A stretch of 64,000 bases of DNA, taken from assembly GCF_916618745.1 (NCBI RefSeq), contig NZ_OU745373.1, positions 620,001-684,000 of the forward strand. Direction: 5' to 3'. Position numbers and translations under genes: made by a program. Below are positions 17,004 through 26,072 of this stretch, in pieces (the stretch's first letter is position 1; each line of letters opens with the position of its first letter). Source of the DNA: Cardiobacterium sp. Marseille-Q4385 (GTDB taxonomy: Bacteria > Pseudomonadota > Gammaproteobacteria > Cardiobacteriales > Cardiobacteriaceae). The notes under the pieces were generated by a model. It saw nothing but the letters and a program-made list of their open reading frames with translations. It made no database searches and was not told the DNA's origin.

Positions 17004-18046
17004 TAGTTTGTGCCTTCCATCGCTAAGCCTATTGCCAAGGCATGATTGATACCAGACTGCAAGGTTTCATCTGATCGTTGTGAACCAGACAGTTTGACGT
17101 ACGGTGCCAGATTCAACAATCTGATGTTATGGGAAACATTTGCAGCCCCCAGTGCTTCTACAAAGCCACTCAGTCGTGAACCACCGCCGGTTAGATAGAT
17201 AGCCCGGATTGGATCAGCACTCTCGCTGACATTATTGGCTTCGTAGAAATCCATCGCCAAATGCAGCTGTTCTGTGAAGGTCTGCACATAAGGGGTCAGG
17301 ACTAAATCTCTGTATTCATCGCCAAAGCTGCGGCCAATTTTGCGGTTCTCCGCTGATTCGGCATCAATATCGAAAACGTCCATGATGATTTCATTCACGG
17401 TATTACCGCCAATTTGCTGTTCGCGACTGAACAACAGTTCGCCACCTTTGCAAACATAGAAACGGCTGCGGTTAAAACCGATATCAATCAGCATCACGCG
17501 CCCTCCCTTACCAACAGCGCTATCGTTTCTGGCGACATAATTCAGAACGCGATTGAAGGCGAAAGCATCAACATCCACATGGGGCGCAGTAAAGGTCTTT
17601 GGCAGATTGTTGAGCAGTGCAGTTTTTTCGTCGGCAACGTCACGACGCACAGCAACTACGAGACGGGTACCTCTTTTATTAGGGACTTCGTCGAAGTCAA
17701 AATAGACTTGGTCCATGCCGAAAGGGATAGCGTCGTTCAATTCAAGCTCAATAGCACCTTCCAGTTCGTTACCGCGTAGACCCGCATCCACGGTGACTTC
17801 CCGCATAATGGCATCACCGGTATTGATATGCAGCACTGGCAATCCTTTGGAAAGCTTTTGTTTTTTCAGGGCACCTGCAACGATTCTGCCCAAGGTAACG
17901 CGATCCCGCTGCTGGCGTACATCCGGCGGTATCACTTCGTAAGCGAGGTGATTCGCGGTAAAACTTTTACCGGACTGTTTGACCCGGGCAATTTTGATGC
18001 TGTATTGCCCGATATCTACCCCGATAATCTCAGGTTTTCCCAACAT
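17003..18046 (-). CDS. pilM: Type IV pilus assembly ATPase-fold protein PilM
   Basis: 347 residues, an actin/FtsA-like fold. GVDIGQYSIKIARVKQSGK is the first phosphate-binding loop, MLIDIGFNRSRFYVCKGGEL the second, and AIYLTGGGSRLSGF the adenosine motif. It docks on PilN at the cytoplasmic side of the membrane. AAGGAG precedes the ATG. It is the first gene of pilMNOPQ. By eye the whole cluster is less GC-rich than the genes on either side. Confidence 0.97.
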   Translation of the reverse strand: MLGKPEIIGVDIGQYSIKIARVKQSGKSFTANHLAYEVIPPDVRQQRDRVTLGRIVAGALKKQKLSKGLPVLHINTGDAIMREVTVDAGLRGNELEGAIELELNDAIPFGMDQVYFDFDEVPNKRGTRLVVAVRRDVADEKTALLNNLPKTFTAPHVDVDAFAFNRVLNYVARNDSAVGKGGRVMLIDIGFNRSRFYVCKGGELLFSREQQIGGNTVNEIIMDVFDIDAESAENRKIGRSFGDEYRDLVLTPYVQTFTEQLHLAMDFYEANNVSESADPIRAIYLTGGGSRLSGFVEALGAANVSHNIRLLNLAPYVKLSGSQRSDETLQSGINHALAIGLAMEGTN

Positions 18047-18468
18047 ATGTCATAACTCCTTTTAAGTCTGCCGCAAGGATGAAACGATTTGAAGGACAAT
18101 GCGAGGCGTCGTTCTGCCAAGTTCGTTCCCGTTACCGGGTTTCATCGTTACAACAGTCTTGAAACGTTCTTATCAAATCCCAAGCTCAATTTAGCCACTT
18201 TCTGAACAAAAATCAATATTCGGTTAGTCTTTTATTAAGCATTTTGCAATGTTTCAGTTCATGCTTATGAAAGGTAAGGGAAATTTTTTCGTGTCCGGAA
18301 AACAACAAATTTTGCATGGGCGTATTGTAACATAAATTTCATGTTTGTCTGCACGCCCTTCTCTTGCAATCTTGCGTAGAACCTGCAAGGCGCATAACAA
18401 CAAATACCCCAAGTTAACGGGGTGTCATATTGTAGAAAGTGTTTGGGATGCGGCGGTTTTCCGACCTC
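18047..18468. other. Upstream region of pilM, no gene seen
   Basis: About 420 bp, fairly AT-rich, which must carry the pilM promoter. GATGAAAC occurs as an inverted pair on opposite strands near 18078 and 18145. A 69-codon minus-strand frame at 18265-18474 runs into the repeat array and shows no family resemblance, so I do not call it. Confidence 0.5.
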
Positions 18469-18961
18469 CGCCAAGCGGGATGTTTACTGGCCTCGCCAAG
18501 CGGGATGTTTACTGACCTCGCCAAGCGGGATGTTTACTGGCCTCGCCAAGCGGGATGTTTACTGGCCTCGCTAAACGGGATATGTACTGACCCCGCCAAG
18601 CGGGATGTTTACTGGCCTCGCTAAACGGGATATGTACTGACCCCGCCAAGCGGGATGTTTACTGGCCTCGCCAAGCGGGATATTTACTAGCCCCGCCAAG
18701 CGGGATATTTACTAGCCCCGCCAAGCGGGATATTTACTAGCCCCGCTAAACGGGATATGTACTGACCCCGCCAAGCGGGATGTTTACTGGCCTCGCCAAG
18801 CGGGATATTTACTGGCCCCGCCAAGCGGGATATTTACTAGCCCCGCCAAGCGGGATATTTACTAGCCCCGCCAAGCGGGATATTTATTAGCCCCGCCAAG
18901 CGGGATATTTACTGGCCCCGCCAAGCGGAATGTTTACTGGCCTCACCAAGCGGGATGTTTA
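18469..18961. repeat. 20-copy tandem array of a 25-bp unit carrying CGCCAAGCGG
   Basis: The unit length is exactly 25 bp, with unit starts at 18469 plus multiples of 25 up to 18944. Three main unit types alternate. One is CGCCAAGCGGGATGTTTACT with a GGCCT tail; one has GATATTTACT with a RGCCC tail; one is a variant starting CGCTAAACGGGATATGTACT. The last unit is partial and its TTTA supplies the reverse complement of the rseP TAA stop, so the array touches the coding region directly. Units are less uniform than in the 28-bp array, suggesting older age or block-wise spread. Confidence 0.96.
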
Positions 18962-20326
18962 TCGGATCAGGTATTTCCACAGGTCTTTAAGGACGACAAA
19001 AGCCATCAGCGCATACACCAGTGAGCCGCCGAAGCGCAGTGCCCATTTCATGGTACGTGCGGACAGCGGTTTGCCGCGTATGGTTTCCAGGGCGTAAAAG
19101 AGCATATGGCCGCCGTCCAGCAGCGGTACCGGTAGCAAGTTAATGGCCGCCAGCGACAGACTGACCACGCCAAGGAAGTTCAGGAAGATGTCCCAGCCGT
19201 AGGTCAGCGTCCGTCCAGCGGCGTCACCGATGGTGATGGGGCCGCCAATGTTATCCAGCGAGACTTTGCCCGCGAACATTCTGCCGAACATGTTATAGGT
19301 CAGGCGGGTGTAATAGACGACTTTGCCCCAGCCGTGTTGCAGGGCTTGCCACAGGCCGTAACGTTCGACGGCAACGTAGGCGGATACGTCCGCGCGTTGC
19401 CATCGGGTGCCGAGGTAGCCCCGCTGTTTTTCTTTGTCATCGGGACGCACACCGAGGGTGCCATGCAGGATGTGTTCACTGCCATCGCGGATAACGGTTA
19501 CGCGCACGGCATCGCCCGGTTTGCCGGCGGCGATACTGCGACCAATGCGGATCAGGTCGATGGCTTTGTCGTTAAGCGCGATGATGCGGTCGCCTTTTTT
19601 GATACCCATTGCGGCAGCCGGGCTGTCCGGCATGACTTCCGCCACGGTCGCGGGCAACCATTCATCTACGAGGTACAGACCCGTCGCTTCGTCCATTTTC
19701 AGCTCGTCACCTTTTTGCAGCCCGCTCAGGTCAAGGCGCAGGACTTCTTCTTGTCCGCCCCGTTCGATGACGATGGTTACGTCATCGCGGCGGGGTGCGC
19801 CAACCAGGGCGACGTGAGTTTCGCCGCCGAGTTTGACGTTCTTGCCTTCCACGGCACGAATCAGGTCGCCTACTTGTAATCCGGCGCGGGCAGCGAGGCT
19901 GTCCGGCGCGACGTAGGCGACTTCCGGACGCAGTCCCTGTACGCCAAAGAGGTAGAGGGCGGCAAAAACAAGCACGGCGAAAAGCAGGTTGACCGCCGGT
20001 CCGGCGAAAGCGATCAGGAAGCGTTGCCAGGCTTTTTTCGCAGCGAAGGTACGGCATTTTTCTGCATCATTGACCGCTTCGCCGTCGCTTTCACCGAGCA
20101 TTTGCACGTAACCGCCAAGCGGTATCCAGGCGAGGGTGTAGAGGGTGCCGTCTTTTTTGCCGCGCCATTTCAGCAGCGGACGGCCAAAGCCAAGCGAGAA
20201 GCGGAGGATTTTGACGTCGAAGCAACGCGCCATCTGGAAGTGGCCCCATTCGTGGATGGTGACGAGGATACCGATGGTGATGGCGAAACCGATGATGCCC
20301 CAGAGGATGGGTAAGAGGGAGGTCAT
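18959..20326 (-). CDS. rseP: Site-2 zinc metalloprotease RseP
   Basis: 455 residues. The zinc site HEWGH is at 25-29 in the first membrane segment, and the partner motif LLPVPLLDGGHML is near the C-terminus. Two PDZ domains lie between them in the periplasmic part (about 125-300). The enzyme cuts anti-sigma-E factor RseA and clears signal peptides in the inner membrane. It follows cdsA on the same strand. The stop codon lies in the last unit of the 25-bp array. bamA, which follows rseP in many relatives, is absent here. Confidence 0.96.
   Translation of the reverse strand: MTSLLPILWGIIGFAITIGILVTIHEWGHFQMARCFDVKILRFSLGFGRPLLKWRGKKDGTLYTLAWIPLGGYVQMLGESDGEAVNDAEKCRTFAAKKAWQRFLIAFAGPAVNLLFAVLVFAALYLFGVQGLRPEVAYVAPDSLAARAGLQVGDLIRAVEGKNVKLGGETHVALVGAPRRDDVTIVIERGGQEEVLRLDLSGLQKGDELKMDEATGLYLVDEWLPATVAEVMPDSPAAAMGIKKGDRIIALNDKAIDLIRIGRSIAAGKPGDAVRVTVIRDGSEHILHGTLGVRPDDKEKQRGYLGTRWQRADVSAYVAVERYGLWQALQHGWGKVVYYTRLTYNMFGRMFAGKVSLDNIGGPITIGDAAGRTLTYGWDIFLNFLGVVSLSLAAINLLPVPLLDGGHMLFYALETIRGKPLSARTMKWALRFGGSLVYALMAFVVLKDLWKYLIR
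20113..20122 (+). repeat. CGCCAAGCGG core inside rseP
   Basis: An exact copy of the 10-bp core shared by the tandem arrays, here as a single copy inside coding sequence. Confidence 0.6.
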
Positions 20327-20344
20327 AAGGGTACAGGATGTTTG

Positions 20345-21175
20345 TCAGTAAAGACCGGCGTAAAGAAAACCCGCTGCCCACAGCACCATCGCCGATAGCC
20401 AGCTGTCGATGCGGTCAAGGATGCCGCCGTGACCAGGCAGGATGTTGCTGCTGTCCTTGATACCGGCGCGACGTTTCAGCACGCTTTCCCACAGGTCGCC
20501 GATGACGGCGTAGATAACGACCAGCACGGTCAGCGACAGGAAGTGGGGCAGCGATAGCGGTAATGACACACACAGCGCCAGCACCACGGCAGCCAGCATC
20601 GCCGCAACAAAGCCGCCAATGAAGCCTTCCACGGTTTTTTTCGGACTGATATGTTCTGCCAGTTTGCGTTTACCGTAGTAACGACCGGCGAAGTAGGCAC
20701 CGATGTCGCTGCACCAGACGATGATGAACAGTCCCAGCAGGCCACCGCCATGAATCTGCTGCCGGATGGCAACGGTTGCCCAGACGAAGGCAAGCAGCAT
20801 CACGGAACCGATGACGCTGAGGATGCTATCCGAGAGATTGAGGCGCTGATCGCGGCTGTAGCGATAGAGCGCATAGGGCACGATAAACAGCCACAGCAGG
20901 CTGGCGATAATCAGGAACCAGAACAACAGGGTCGTGTGTTGCACCTTGCATCCGGCTTCCACCACCAGCAGGCCGAGGAAGGCAAAGGCGGCATTCAACA
21001 GGGCAAATTTCCACTGCCGCACCCTGTCCCAGCGCAGCAGATTGCCCCATTCGCGGGCGGCGAGTGCCACCAGCGCCAGCCAGAAGGCATTGAACCAGAA
21101 GGTATTGGCGTAGAGGTTGACCCAAAAGAATAGCGGGGCGATGACCAGCACGGTCAGAATTCGATAGAGCAGCAT
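20345..21175 (-). CDS. cdsA: Phosphatidate cytidylyltransferase CdsA
   Basis: 276 residues with about eight hydrophobic segments. The C-terminal family signature is complete: SVLKRRAGIKDSSNILPGHG followed by GILDRIDS. It makes CDP-diacylglycerol for phospholipid synthesis in the inner membrane. I chose the ATG at 21175; the longer reading adds 48 residues that only overlap uppS. A weak GAGA precedes the start. Confidence 0.95.
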   Translation of the reverse strand: MLLYRILTVLVIAPLFFWVNLYANTFWFNAFWLALVALAAREWGNLLRWDRVRQWKFALLNAAFAFLGLLVVEAGCKVQHTTLLFWFLIIASLLWLFIVPYALYRYSRDQRLNLSDSILSVIGSVMLLAFVWATVAIRQQIHGGGLLGLFIIVWCSDIGAYFAGRYYGKRKLAEHISPKKTVEGFIGGFVAAMLAAVVLALCVSLPLSLPHFLSLTVLVVIYAVIGDLWESVLKRRAGIKDSSNILPGHGGILDRIDSWLSAMVLWAAGFLYAGLY

Positions 21176-21186
21176 AATAAATAGTC

Positions 21187-21906
21187 TCAGGAATGCGACA
21201 GGGCGCCAAAGCGGCGGTCGCGGTGATGATAGGCGGCGAATGCCGCGTCGAGTTGTGCCTCGCCGAAATCCGGCCAGAGCACATCGGTGAACCATAATTC
21301 GGCGTAAGCGAGTTCCCACAAGTGGAAATTGCTCAGGCGCATCTCGCCGCTACTGCGAATCAGCAGATCAACGGGCGGCAAATCAGGCATGGGGCGGTAA
21401 GTGGCAAAAGTTTGTTCATCCAGCATGGCGGGGGCGATTTCCCCGGCGGCAGCGGCTTGCGCCAAGCGGCGCGCAGTTTCGATCAACGCCCACTGGCCGC
21501 TGTAATTGATGGCCAGCACCACATCCATACACGAACACGCGGCGGTAAGGGTTTCCGCCGCGTCAATCGCGTCACGCAATGAACCGGATAACGGCAGGCG
21601 GTCGCCCAGCACGCGCAAGCGGATGTCGTTGCGCTGCATCTTCGCTGCTTCCTCGCGCAGTGCCGCTTCAATCAATTCCATCAGCACCTTCACTTCATGC
21701 GGCGGCCGCCGCCAGTTTTCCGTGCTAAATGCGTACAAACTGAGCGTTTTCACCCCGCGCTGCGCGCAAGCGGTGACGACACGATCCACCGCCAGTCGCC
21801 CGGCCTTGTGCCCAAACGCCCGCGGACGCAGATGTTGCTGCGCCCAGCGGCCATTGCCATCCATGATGATGGCAACATGGGCAGGCGGGGGAGGCGTGGC
21901 GGCCAT
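21187..21906 (-). CDS. uppS: Undecaprenyl diphosphate synthase
   Basis: 239 residues, a cis-prenyltransferase. IIMDGNGRWA with catalytic D16 is at the N-terminus; LSLYAFSTENWRRP and the C-terminal DLLIRSSGEMRLSNFHLWEL are the family signatures. It builds the C55 lipid carrier for peptidoglycan and other envelope glycans. The ATG overlaps the frr stop by one base. The glutamate of the usual RTGGE motif is kept, in the form RSSGE. Confidence 0.96.
   Translation of the reverse strand: MAATPPPPAHVAIIMDGNGRWAQQHLRPRAFGHKAGRLAVDRVVTACAQRGVKTLSLYAFSTENWRRPPHEVKVLMELIEAALREEAAKMQRNDIRLRVLGDRLPLSGSLRDAIDAAETLTAACSCMDVVLAINYSGQWALIETARRLAQAAAAGEIAPAMLDEQTFATYRPMPDLPPVDLLIRSSGEMRLSNFHLWELAYAELWFTDVLWPDFGEAQLDAAFAAYHHRDRRFGALSHS
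21460..21469 (+). repeat. CGCCAAGCGG core inside uppS
   Basis: A second exact single copy of the 10-bp core in coding sequence. Confidence 0.6.
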
Positions 21907-22463
21907 CAGACCTCCATCAGTTCCTTTTCCTTTTCCGACAACACCTTATCCACCTGCTCGACATATTTATCTGTCAGCTTCTGGATTTCCGTTTCCGCGC
22001 GGCGTTCATCGTCCTCGGACGCCTGCTTGTCATTCACCAACTGTTTGACGCTTTGAATGGCATCACGGCGCACATTGCGGATAGCGACCTTGGCCTGCTC
22101 GCCCTCGCCACGCACGATCTTCACCAGGTCTTTACGGCGTTCCTCGGTGAGCGGCGGCAGATTAATATGAATCGTCTGCCCGGCGGTGTTCGGGGTCAGG
22201 CCTAAATCCGAATTGATGATGGCTTTCTCAATGACGGCAATCATATTGCGCTCCCAGACCTGAATGCTCAGACTGCGGTGATCGGTGACGGAAACATTCG
22301 CCGCCTGCGATAACGGCACCATTGAGCCATAATACTCAACCTGCACATGGTCCAGCAGACTCGTATTGGCACGGCCGGTGCGGATTTTGCTCAATTCATG
22401 TTCCAGCGACTTGACGGATTTCTCCATGCGGGCGCCGGCGTCCTTAAAAATATCTTGCAACAT
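21906..22463 (-). CDS. frr: Ribosome recycling factor
   Basis: 185 residues, as in E. coli. It includes LSKIRTGRANTSLLDHVQVE, the central QVWERNMI segment, and LPPLTEERRKDLVK. It splits post-termination ribosomes with EF-G. I chose the ATG at 22463, preceded by TGGAG. It lies 10 bp after pyrH. Confidence 0.97.
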   Translation of the reverse strand: MLQDIFKDAGARMEKSVKSLEHELSKIRTGRANTSLLDHVQVEYYGSMVPLSQAANVSVTDHRSLSIQVWERNMIAVIEKAIINSDLGLTPNTAGQTIHINLPPLTEERRKDLVKIVRGEGEQAKVAIRNVRRDAIQSVKQLVNDKQASEDDERRAETEIQKLTDKYVEQVDKVLSEKEKELMEV

Positions 22464-22473
22464 AAAAACTCCA

Positions 22474-23199
22474 TTAAGCGTGGATAACAGTGCCGACGCC
22501 GTCATCAAACACGGCGCGGACAATCTCATCGGGTTTGGTCATATTAAATACCACCAGCGGCATGTCATTGTCGCGGCACATCACCACGGAAGTCGCGTCC
22601 ATCACATTCAAATTGTCAGCAAGTACCTGACGATAGCTGAGGTCATCGTATTTTACCGCATCATCAAAACGTTTAGGGTCCTTGGAATAGACGCCATCGA
22701 CCTTCGTCGCCTTGAACATCGCGTCCACTTCCAGCTCGACCGCGCGCAAACTGGCGGCGCTGTCAGTGGTGAAAAACGGATTGCCGGTGCCAGCGGCGCA
22801 AATCACCACCCTGCCCTTTTCCAAGTGACGAATGGCTCGGCGACGGATGAACGGCTCGCAGACCTGGTCGATAATCAGCGCCGACATCACCCGCACCGGT
22901 ACCTCAATCTGCTCCAGGGCATCCTGAATGGCGAGCGCATTCATCAGGGTAGCGAGCATCCCCATGTGGTCGCCCGTCACCCGTTCCATGCCAAGCGCGG
23001 CAAGCTGCGCGCCCCGGAACAAATTGCCACCGCCGACGACAATGGCAACCTCTACGCCTGCCTCGGCGAGTTGGCGGATTTCTCCGGCGATACGGCGCAC
23101 CACATTGGCATCCAGCCCGAAGGCCTGCTCGCCCATCAGCGCCTCGCCGCTCATTTTCAGCAAAATTCTTTTATATTTAGGGGACTTATTGATAGACAT
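22474..23199 (-). CDS. pyrH: Uridylate kinase
   Basis: 241 residues of the amino-acid-kinase fold: YKRILLKMSGEALMG at the start, VVGGGNLFRG for phosphate binding, and TGNPFFTTDSAA. It phosphorylates UMP to UDP. GGAGAA lies before the ATG. It starts after the tsf terminator and so probably has its own promoter. Confidence 0.97.
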   Translation of the reverse strand: MSINKSPKYKRILLKMSGEALMGEQAFGLDANVVRRIAGEIRQLAEAGVEVAIVVGGGNLFRGAQLAALGMERVTGDHMGMLATLMNALAIQDALEQIEVPVRVMSALIIDQVCEPFIRRRAIRHLEKGRVVICAAGTGNPFFTTDSAASLRAVELEVDAMFKATKVDGVYSKDPKRFDDAVKYDDLSYRQVLADNLNVMDATSVVMCRDNDMPLVVFNMTKPDEIVRAVFDDGVGTVIHA

Positions 23200-23301
23200 G
23201 TGAGTTCTCCGACGTTAAAAATCGCCGTGCATTATAGACGCGGCAGTAATACGGGCGACAAAAACCACTTGCCACCCTGCCTTTTACCTCGTTTACCGCA
23301 C

Positions 23302-23329
23302 AAAAAAACCGCCGATGGGCGGCGGTTTT
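23302..23329 (-). terminator. Terminator after tsf
   Basis: An AACCGCC/GGCGGTT-type stem followed on the minus strand by a run of seven T, about 20 bp past the tsf stop. Confidence 0.85.
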
Positions 23330-23350
23330 GCAGACAAGCGCTGGGCAGAT

Positions 23351-24235
23351 TTATACGCCTTTGGCCTGTGCCATGACTTCGGCGACGAAGTCGGATTCTT
23401 CTTTTTCGATGCCTTCGCCCAGTTCGTAGCGGGTGAAACGCACGACTTCCGCGCCTTTTTCTTTCAACAGTTGCTCAACGGTGATGTCGCCGTTCTTGAC
23501 GAAGCTCTGCCCTTTCAGGGTGACTTCGCTGAACAGTTTTTTCATGGCGCCTTCAACCATTTTTTCGATGATGTTGGCCGGTTTGCCGCTTTGTTCGGCT
23601 TTGGCCTGGGCAATTTCGCGCTCTTTGGCGATGAATTCCGGCGACAACGAGGCAGCATCAAGAGCAAGCGGGTTGCTGGCGGCGACGTGCATGGCGATGT
23701 CTTTGGCGAGTTCGATGTCGCTGGTGCTGATTTCCACCAGTACACCGATTTTTTTGCCGTGCAGGTAGGAACCAACCACACCGTTACCAGCGTTGTAGGT
23801 TTCAAAGCGGCGGATATTCATGTTTTCGCCAATTTTGGCGACGAGTTCGCGGCGGCGTTCGTCAGCAGTGACGCCCGGGGCAAATTCGGCAGCGTTCAAC
23901 GCATCTACATCGGCGAGATTTTGGCTGCGGGCGATATCAGCGAGGCGCTCGGCAAAGCTGCGGAATTCGTCGCCCATGGCAACAAAGTCGGTTTCGCAGT
24001 TAGCTTCGAGGATGGTGACGTGTTTATTGTCGTCACTGGTGGATACGACCAGTACGCCTTCAGCGGCAACGCGGCCCGCTTTCTTGTCGGCTTTGGCGAG
24101 GCCGGTTTTGCGCATGTGCTCAATGGCTGCTTCGATGTCGCCCTTCATTTCGACGAGGGCTTTTTTGCATTCCATCATGCCTGCGCCGGTGCGTTCGCGC
24201 AGTTCTTTGACCAGTTTGGCGGATATTTCTGACAT
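23351..24235 (-). CDS. tsf: Translation elongation factor Ts
   Basis: 294 residues. The N-terminal UBA-like domain and signature are clear: LVKELRERTGAGMMECKKAL. The ANCETDFVA motif and the coiled-coil and core domains follow. It is the guanine nucleotide exchange factor for EF-Tu. It is second in the rpsB-tsf transcript; a hairpin sits between the two genes. Confidence 0.97.
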   Translation of the reverse strand: MSEISAKLVKELRERTGAGMMECKKALVEMKGDIEAAIEHMRKTGLAKADKKAGRVAAEGVLVVSTSDDNKHVTILEANCETDFVAMGDEFRSFAERLADIARSQNLADVDALNAAEFAPGVTADERRRELVAKIGENMNIRRFETYNAGNGVVGSYLHGKKIGVLVEISTSDIELAKDIAMHVAASNPLALDAASLSPEFIAKEREIAQAKAEQSGKPANIIEKMVEGAMKKLFSEVTLKGQSFVKNGDITVEQLLKEKGAEVVRFTRYELGEGIEKEESDFVAEVMAQAKGV

Positions 24236-24256
24236 GGGTACTCCTGAAATAGGGAC

Positions 24257-24280
24257 GGCTGCGGTTGTTATACCGCAGCC
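24257..24280 (-). terminator. Hairpin between rpsB and tsf
   Basis: GGCTGCGG/CCGCAGCC stem in the rpsB-tsf gap. On the minus strand it lacks a T run, so a partial terminator or a processing stem is more likely than a full stop. Confidence 0.5.
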
Positions 24281-24317
24281 TTTTATTCACAGATGGGGAT
24301 TGAAGAAATGGCGCGCT

Positions 24318-25103
24318 TTATTCGGCAGCCGGCGTTTCTTCGACAATGACGACTTCTTCTTCGGCCACGACGACAGCTTCTTCCAGCGCTTTTTCAGCGT
24401 TTTCACCACCGCCGGTGGTAACAGATGCTTTTGCTTCCTGGATGGTGTCGGCAACAGCGTTCACGTAGAGGTTGATGGCGCGGACGGAGTCGTCGTTACC
24501 CGGAATGATGTAATCGACGCCTTCGAGCTGGTTGTTGGTATCAACGATACCGACGACCGGGATGCCGAGTTTTTTCGCTTCCTGGATAGCGATGTGTTCA
24601 TGGCCCACGTCAATGACGAACAGAACGTCAGGCAGGCGGCGCATGTGGCGGATACCGGTGAGAGAGCGGGCGAGTTTGTCGCGTTCGCGGCCGAGTACGA
24701 TGACTTCTTTTTTCACCAGTTTCTGGAAGGTGCCGTCTTCGCCCATGCGTTCAATGGCTTCAAGACGGTTGACGGACTGGCGGATAGTTTTGAAGTTGGT
24801 CATCATCCCGCCGAGCCAGCGGAAGTTGACGTACGGCATACCGCAACGGGCAGCAGCGGTGCCAACAGCTTCGGAGGCGCTGCGTTTGGTGCCGACGAAC
24901 ATGACGGTGCCGCCACTGGCGACGACGGTGCTGACGAAATTCAGCGCGTCGTTGAGCATCGGCACAGTTTTTTCGAGGTTGATGATGTGAATGTCGCCCC
25001 GTTTGCCGTAGATATACGGCGCCATTTTCGGGTTCCAGAAACGGGTGCGGTGTCCAAAGTGCGCGCCTGCTTCGAACAGCTCGCGCATACTGACTTTACT
25101 CAT
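24318..25103 (-). CDS. rpsB: 30S ribosomal protein S2
   Basis: 261 residues, beginning MSKVSMRELFEAGAHFGHRT, with RFWNPKMAPYIYG, the NFRWLGGMMTNFKTI segment and DVGHEHIAIQEA. The ATG at 25103 has GGAGAA in front. It is the first gene of the rpsB-tsf transcript, diverging from map. The C-terminal tail is acidic (VVAEEEVVIVEETPAAE), longer than in E. coli. Confidence 0.97.
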   Translation of the reverse strand: MSKVSMRELFEAGAHFGHRTRFWNPKMAPYIYGKRGDIHIINLEKTVPMLNDALNFVSTVVASGGTVMFVGTKRSASEAVGTAAARCGMPYVNFRWLGGMMTNFKTIRQSVNRLEAIERMGEDGTFQKLVKKEVIVLGRERDKLARSLTGIRHMRRLPDVLFVIDVGHEHIAIQEAKKLGIPVVGIVDTNNQLEGVDYIIPGNDDSVRAINLYVNAVADTIQEAKASVTTGGGENAEKALEEAVVVAEEEVVIVEETPAAE

Positions 25104-25216
25104 TTGATTCTCCATTAAAGGGTTAAGCCTCCAAACGCGTGATCACCCCAACCGTTAAGGCACCCGGGGCGTCAATTACCGCGTTTGTGTGTTTTAGTTG
25201 CCAGAAAGGCGCGCGC

Positions 25217-25245
25217 TTTATACCATAGCCGCCCTTGATTACCAA
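25217..25245 (-). promoter_or_regulatory. Probable rpsB promoter
   Basis: On the minus strand, TTGGTA (25240-25245) and TATAAA (25217-25222) are separated by 17 bp. Transcription would start about 100 bp before rpsB, leaving room for a leader. The -35 box matches only four of six positions. Confidence 0.5.
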
Positions 25246-25257
25246 ACAGAAAATTCC

Positions 25258-26070
25258 ATGACCATCACCCTGAAAAGCGACGCAGATTTGGCAAAAATGC
25301 GCGTCGCGGGACGCCTTGCCGCCGATGTCCTCGACATGATCGAGCCTTACGTCGTCCCCGGCGTCACCACCGCTGAACTTAACCGCCGCTGCCACGATTA
25401 CATGGTCAACGAGCAACACACCATCCCCGCCTGCCTCAACTACGGCAGCCCGCCGTTTCCCGCGTCCACCTGCATCTCGGTCAACCACGTCATCTGCCAC
25501 GGCATCCCGTCCGACAAGACCCTGAAAAACGGTGACATCGTCAATATTGACGTCACTGTCATCAAAGACGGCTGGCACGGCGACACCAACCGCACCTTCC
25601 TCGTCGGCGAGACCGGCGTCCTCGCCCAGCGCCTGGTGGACATCACCTACGAAGCCATGTGGCGCGGTATCCGCTGCGTCCGCCCCGGCGCGACCCTCGG
25701 CGACATCGGCCACGCCATCCAGCAATTTGCCGAAAACGAACGCTTCAGCATCGTGCGCGAATTCTGCGGTCACGGCATCGGACGCGGCTTCCACGAAGAC
25801 CCGCAAGTCCTGCACTTTGGTCAGCCGGGTAAAGGCACCGTCCTCGAAGCGGGCATGACCTTCACCATCGAGCCGATGATCAACGCCGGCAAGCGCGACC
25901 TGAAAATCCTCAATGACGGCTGGACCGTCGTCACCCGCGACCGCTCACTGTCCGCACAATGGGAACACACCCTGGCGGTGACTGCTGACGGCTACGAAAT
26001 CTTCACCCTGAGCGCCGCTGAACGCGCACGCGGCATCAGCCCCACCGGCACCGTCCCACCCGCCGACTGA
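25258..26070 (+). CDS. map: Methionine aminopeptidase type I
   Basis: 270 residues. Metal-ligand regions are NIDVTVIKDGWHGDTNRTF (two Asp), CGHGIGRGFHEDP (His), TFTIEPMIN (Glu) and the final SAQWEHTLAVT (Glu). It removes the start methionine from new proteins. I chose the ATG at 25258; the longer reading is upstream of the usual MAP N-terminus. It diverges from rpsB, as in many proteobacteria. Codons end very often in C, a bias shared with the next two genes. Confidence 0.97.
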   Translation: MTITLKSDADLAKMRVAGRLAADVLDMIEPYVVPGVTTAELNRRCHDYMVNEQHTIPACLNYGSPPFPASTCISVNHVICHGIPSDKTLKNGDIVNIDVTVIKDGWHGDTNRTFLVGETGVLAQRLVDITYEAMWRGIRCVRPGATLGDIGHAIQQFAENERFSIVREFCGHGIGRGFHEDPQVLHFGQPGKGTVLEAGMTFTIEPMINAGKRDLKILNDGWTVVTRDRSLSAQWEHTLAVTADGYEIFTLSAAERARGISPTGTVPPAD

Positions 26071-26072
26071 CC

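Noticed and set aside
18265..18474. 69-codon minus-strand frame upstream of pilM
   Set aside because: It begins in the repeat array and shows no similarity to any family.
18439..18961. CRISPR or coding repeat in the 25-bp array
   Set aside because: There are no spacers, and frames in the array are short and lack any start context.
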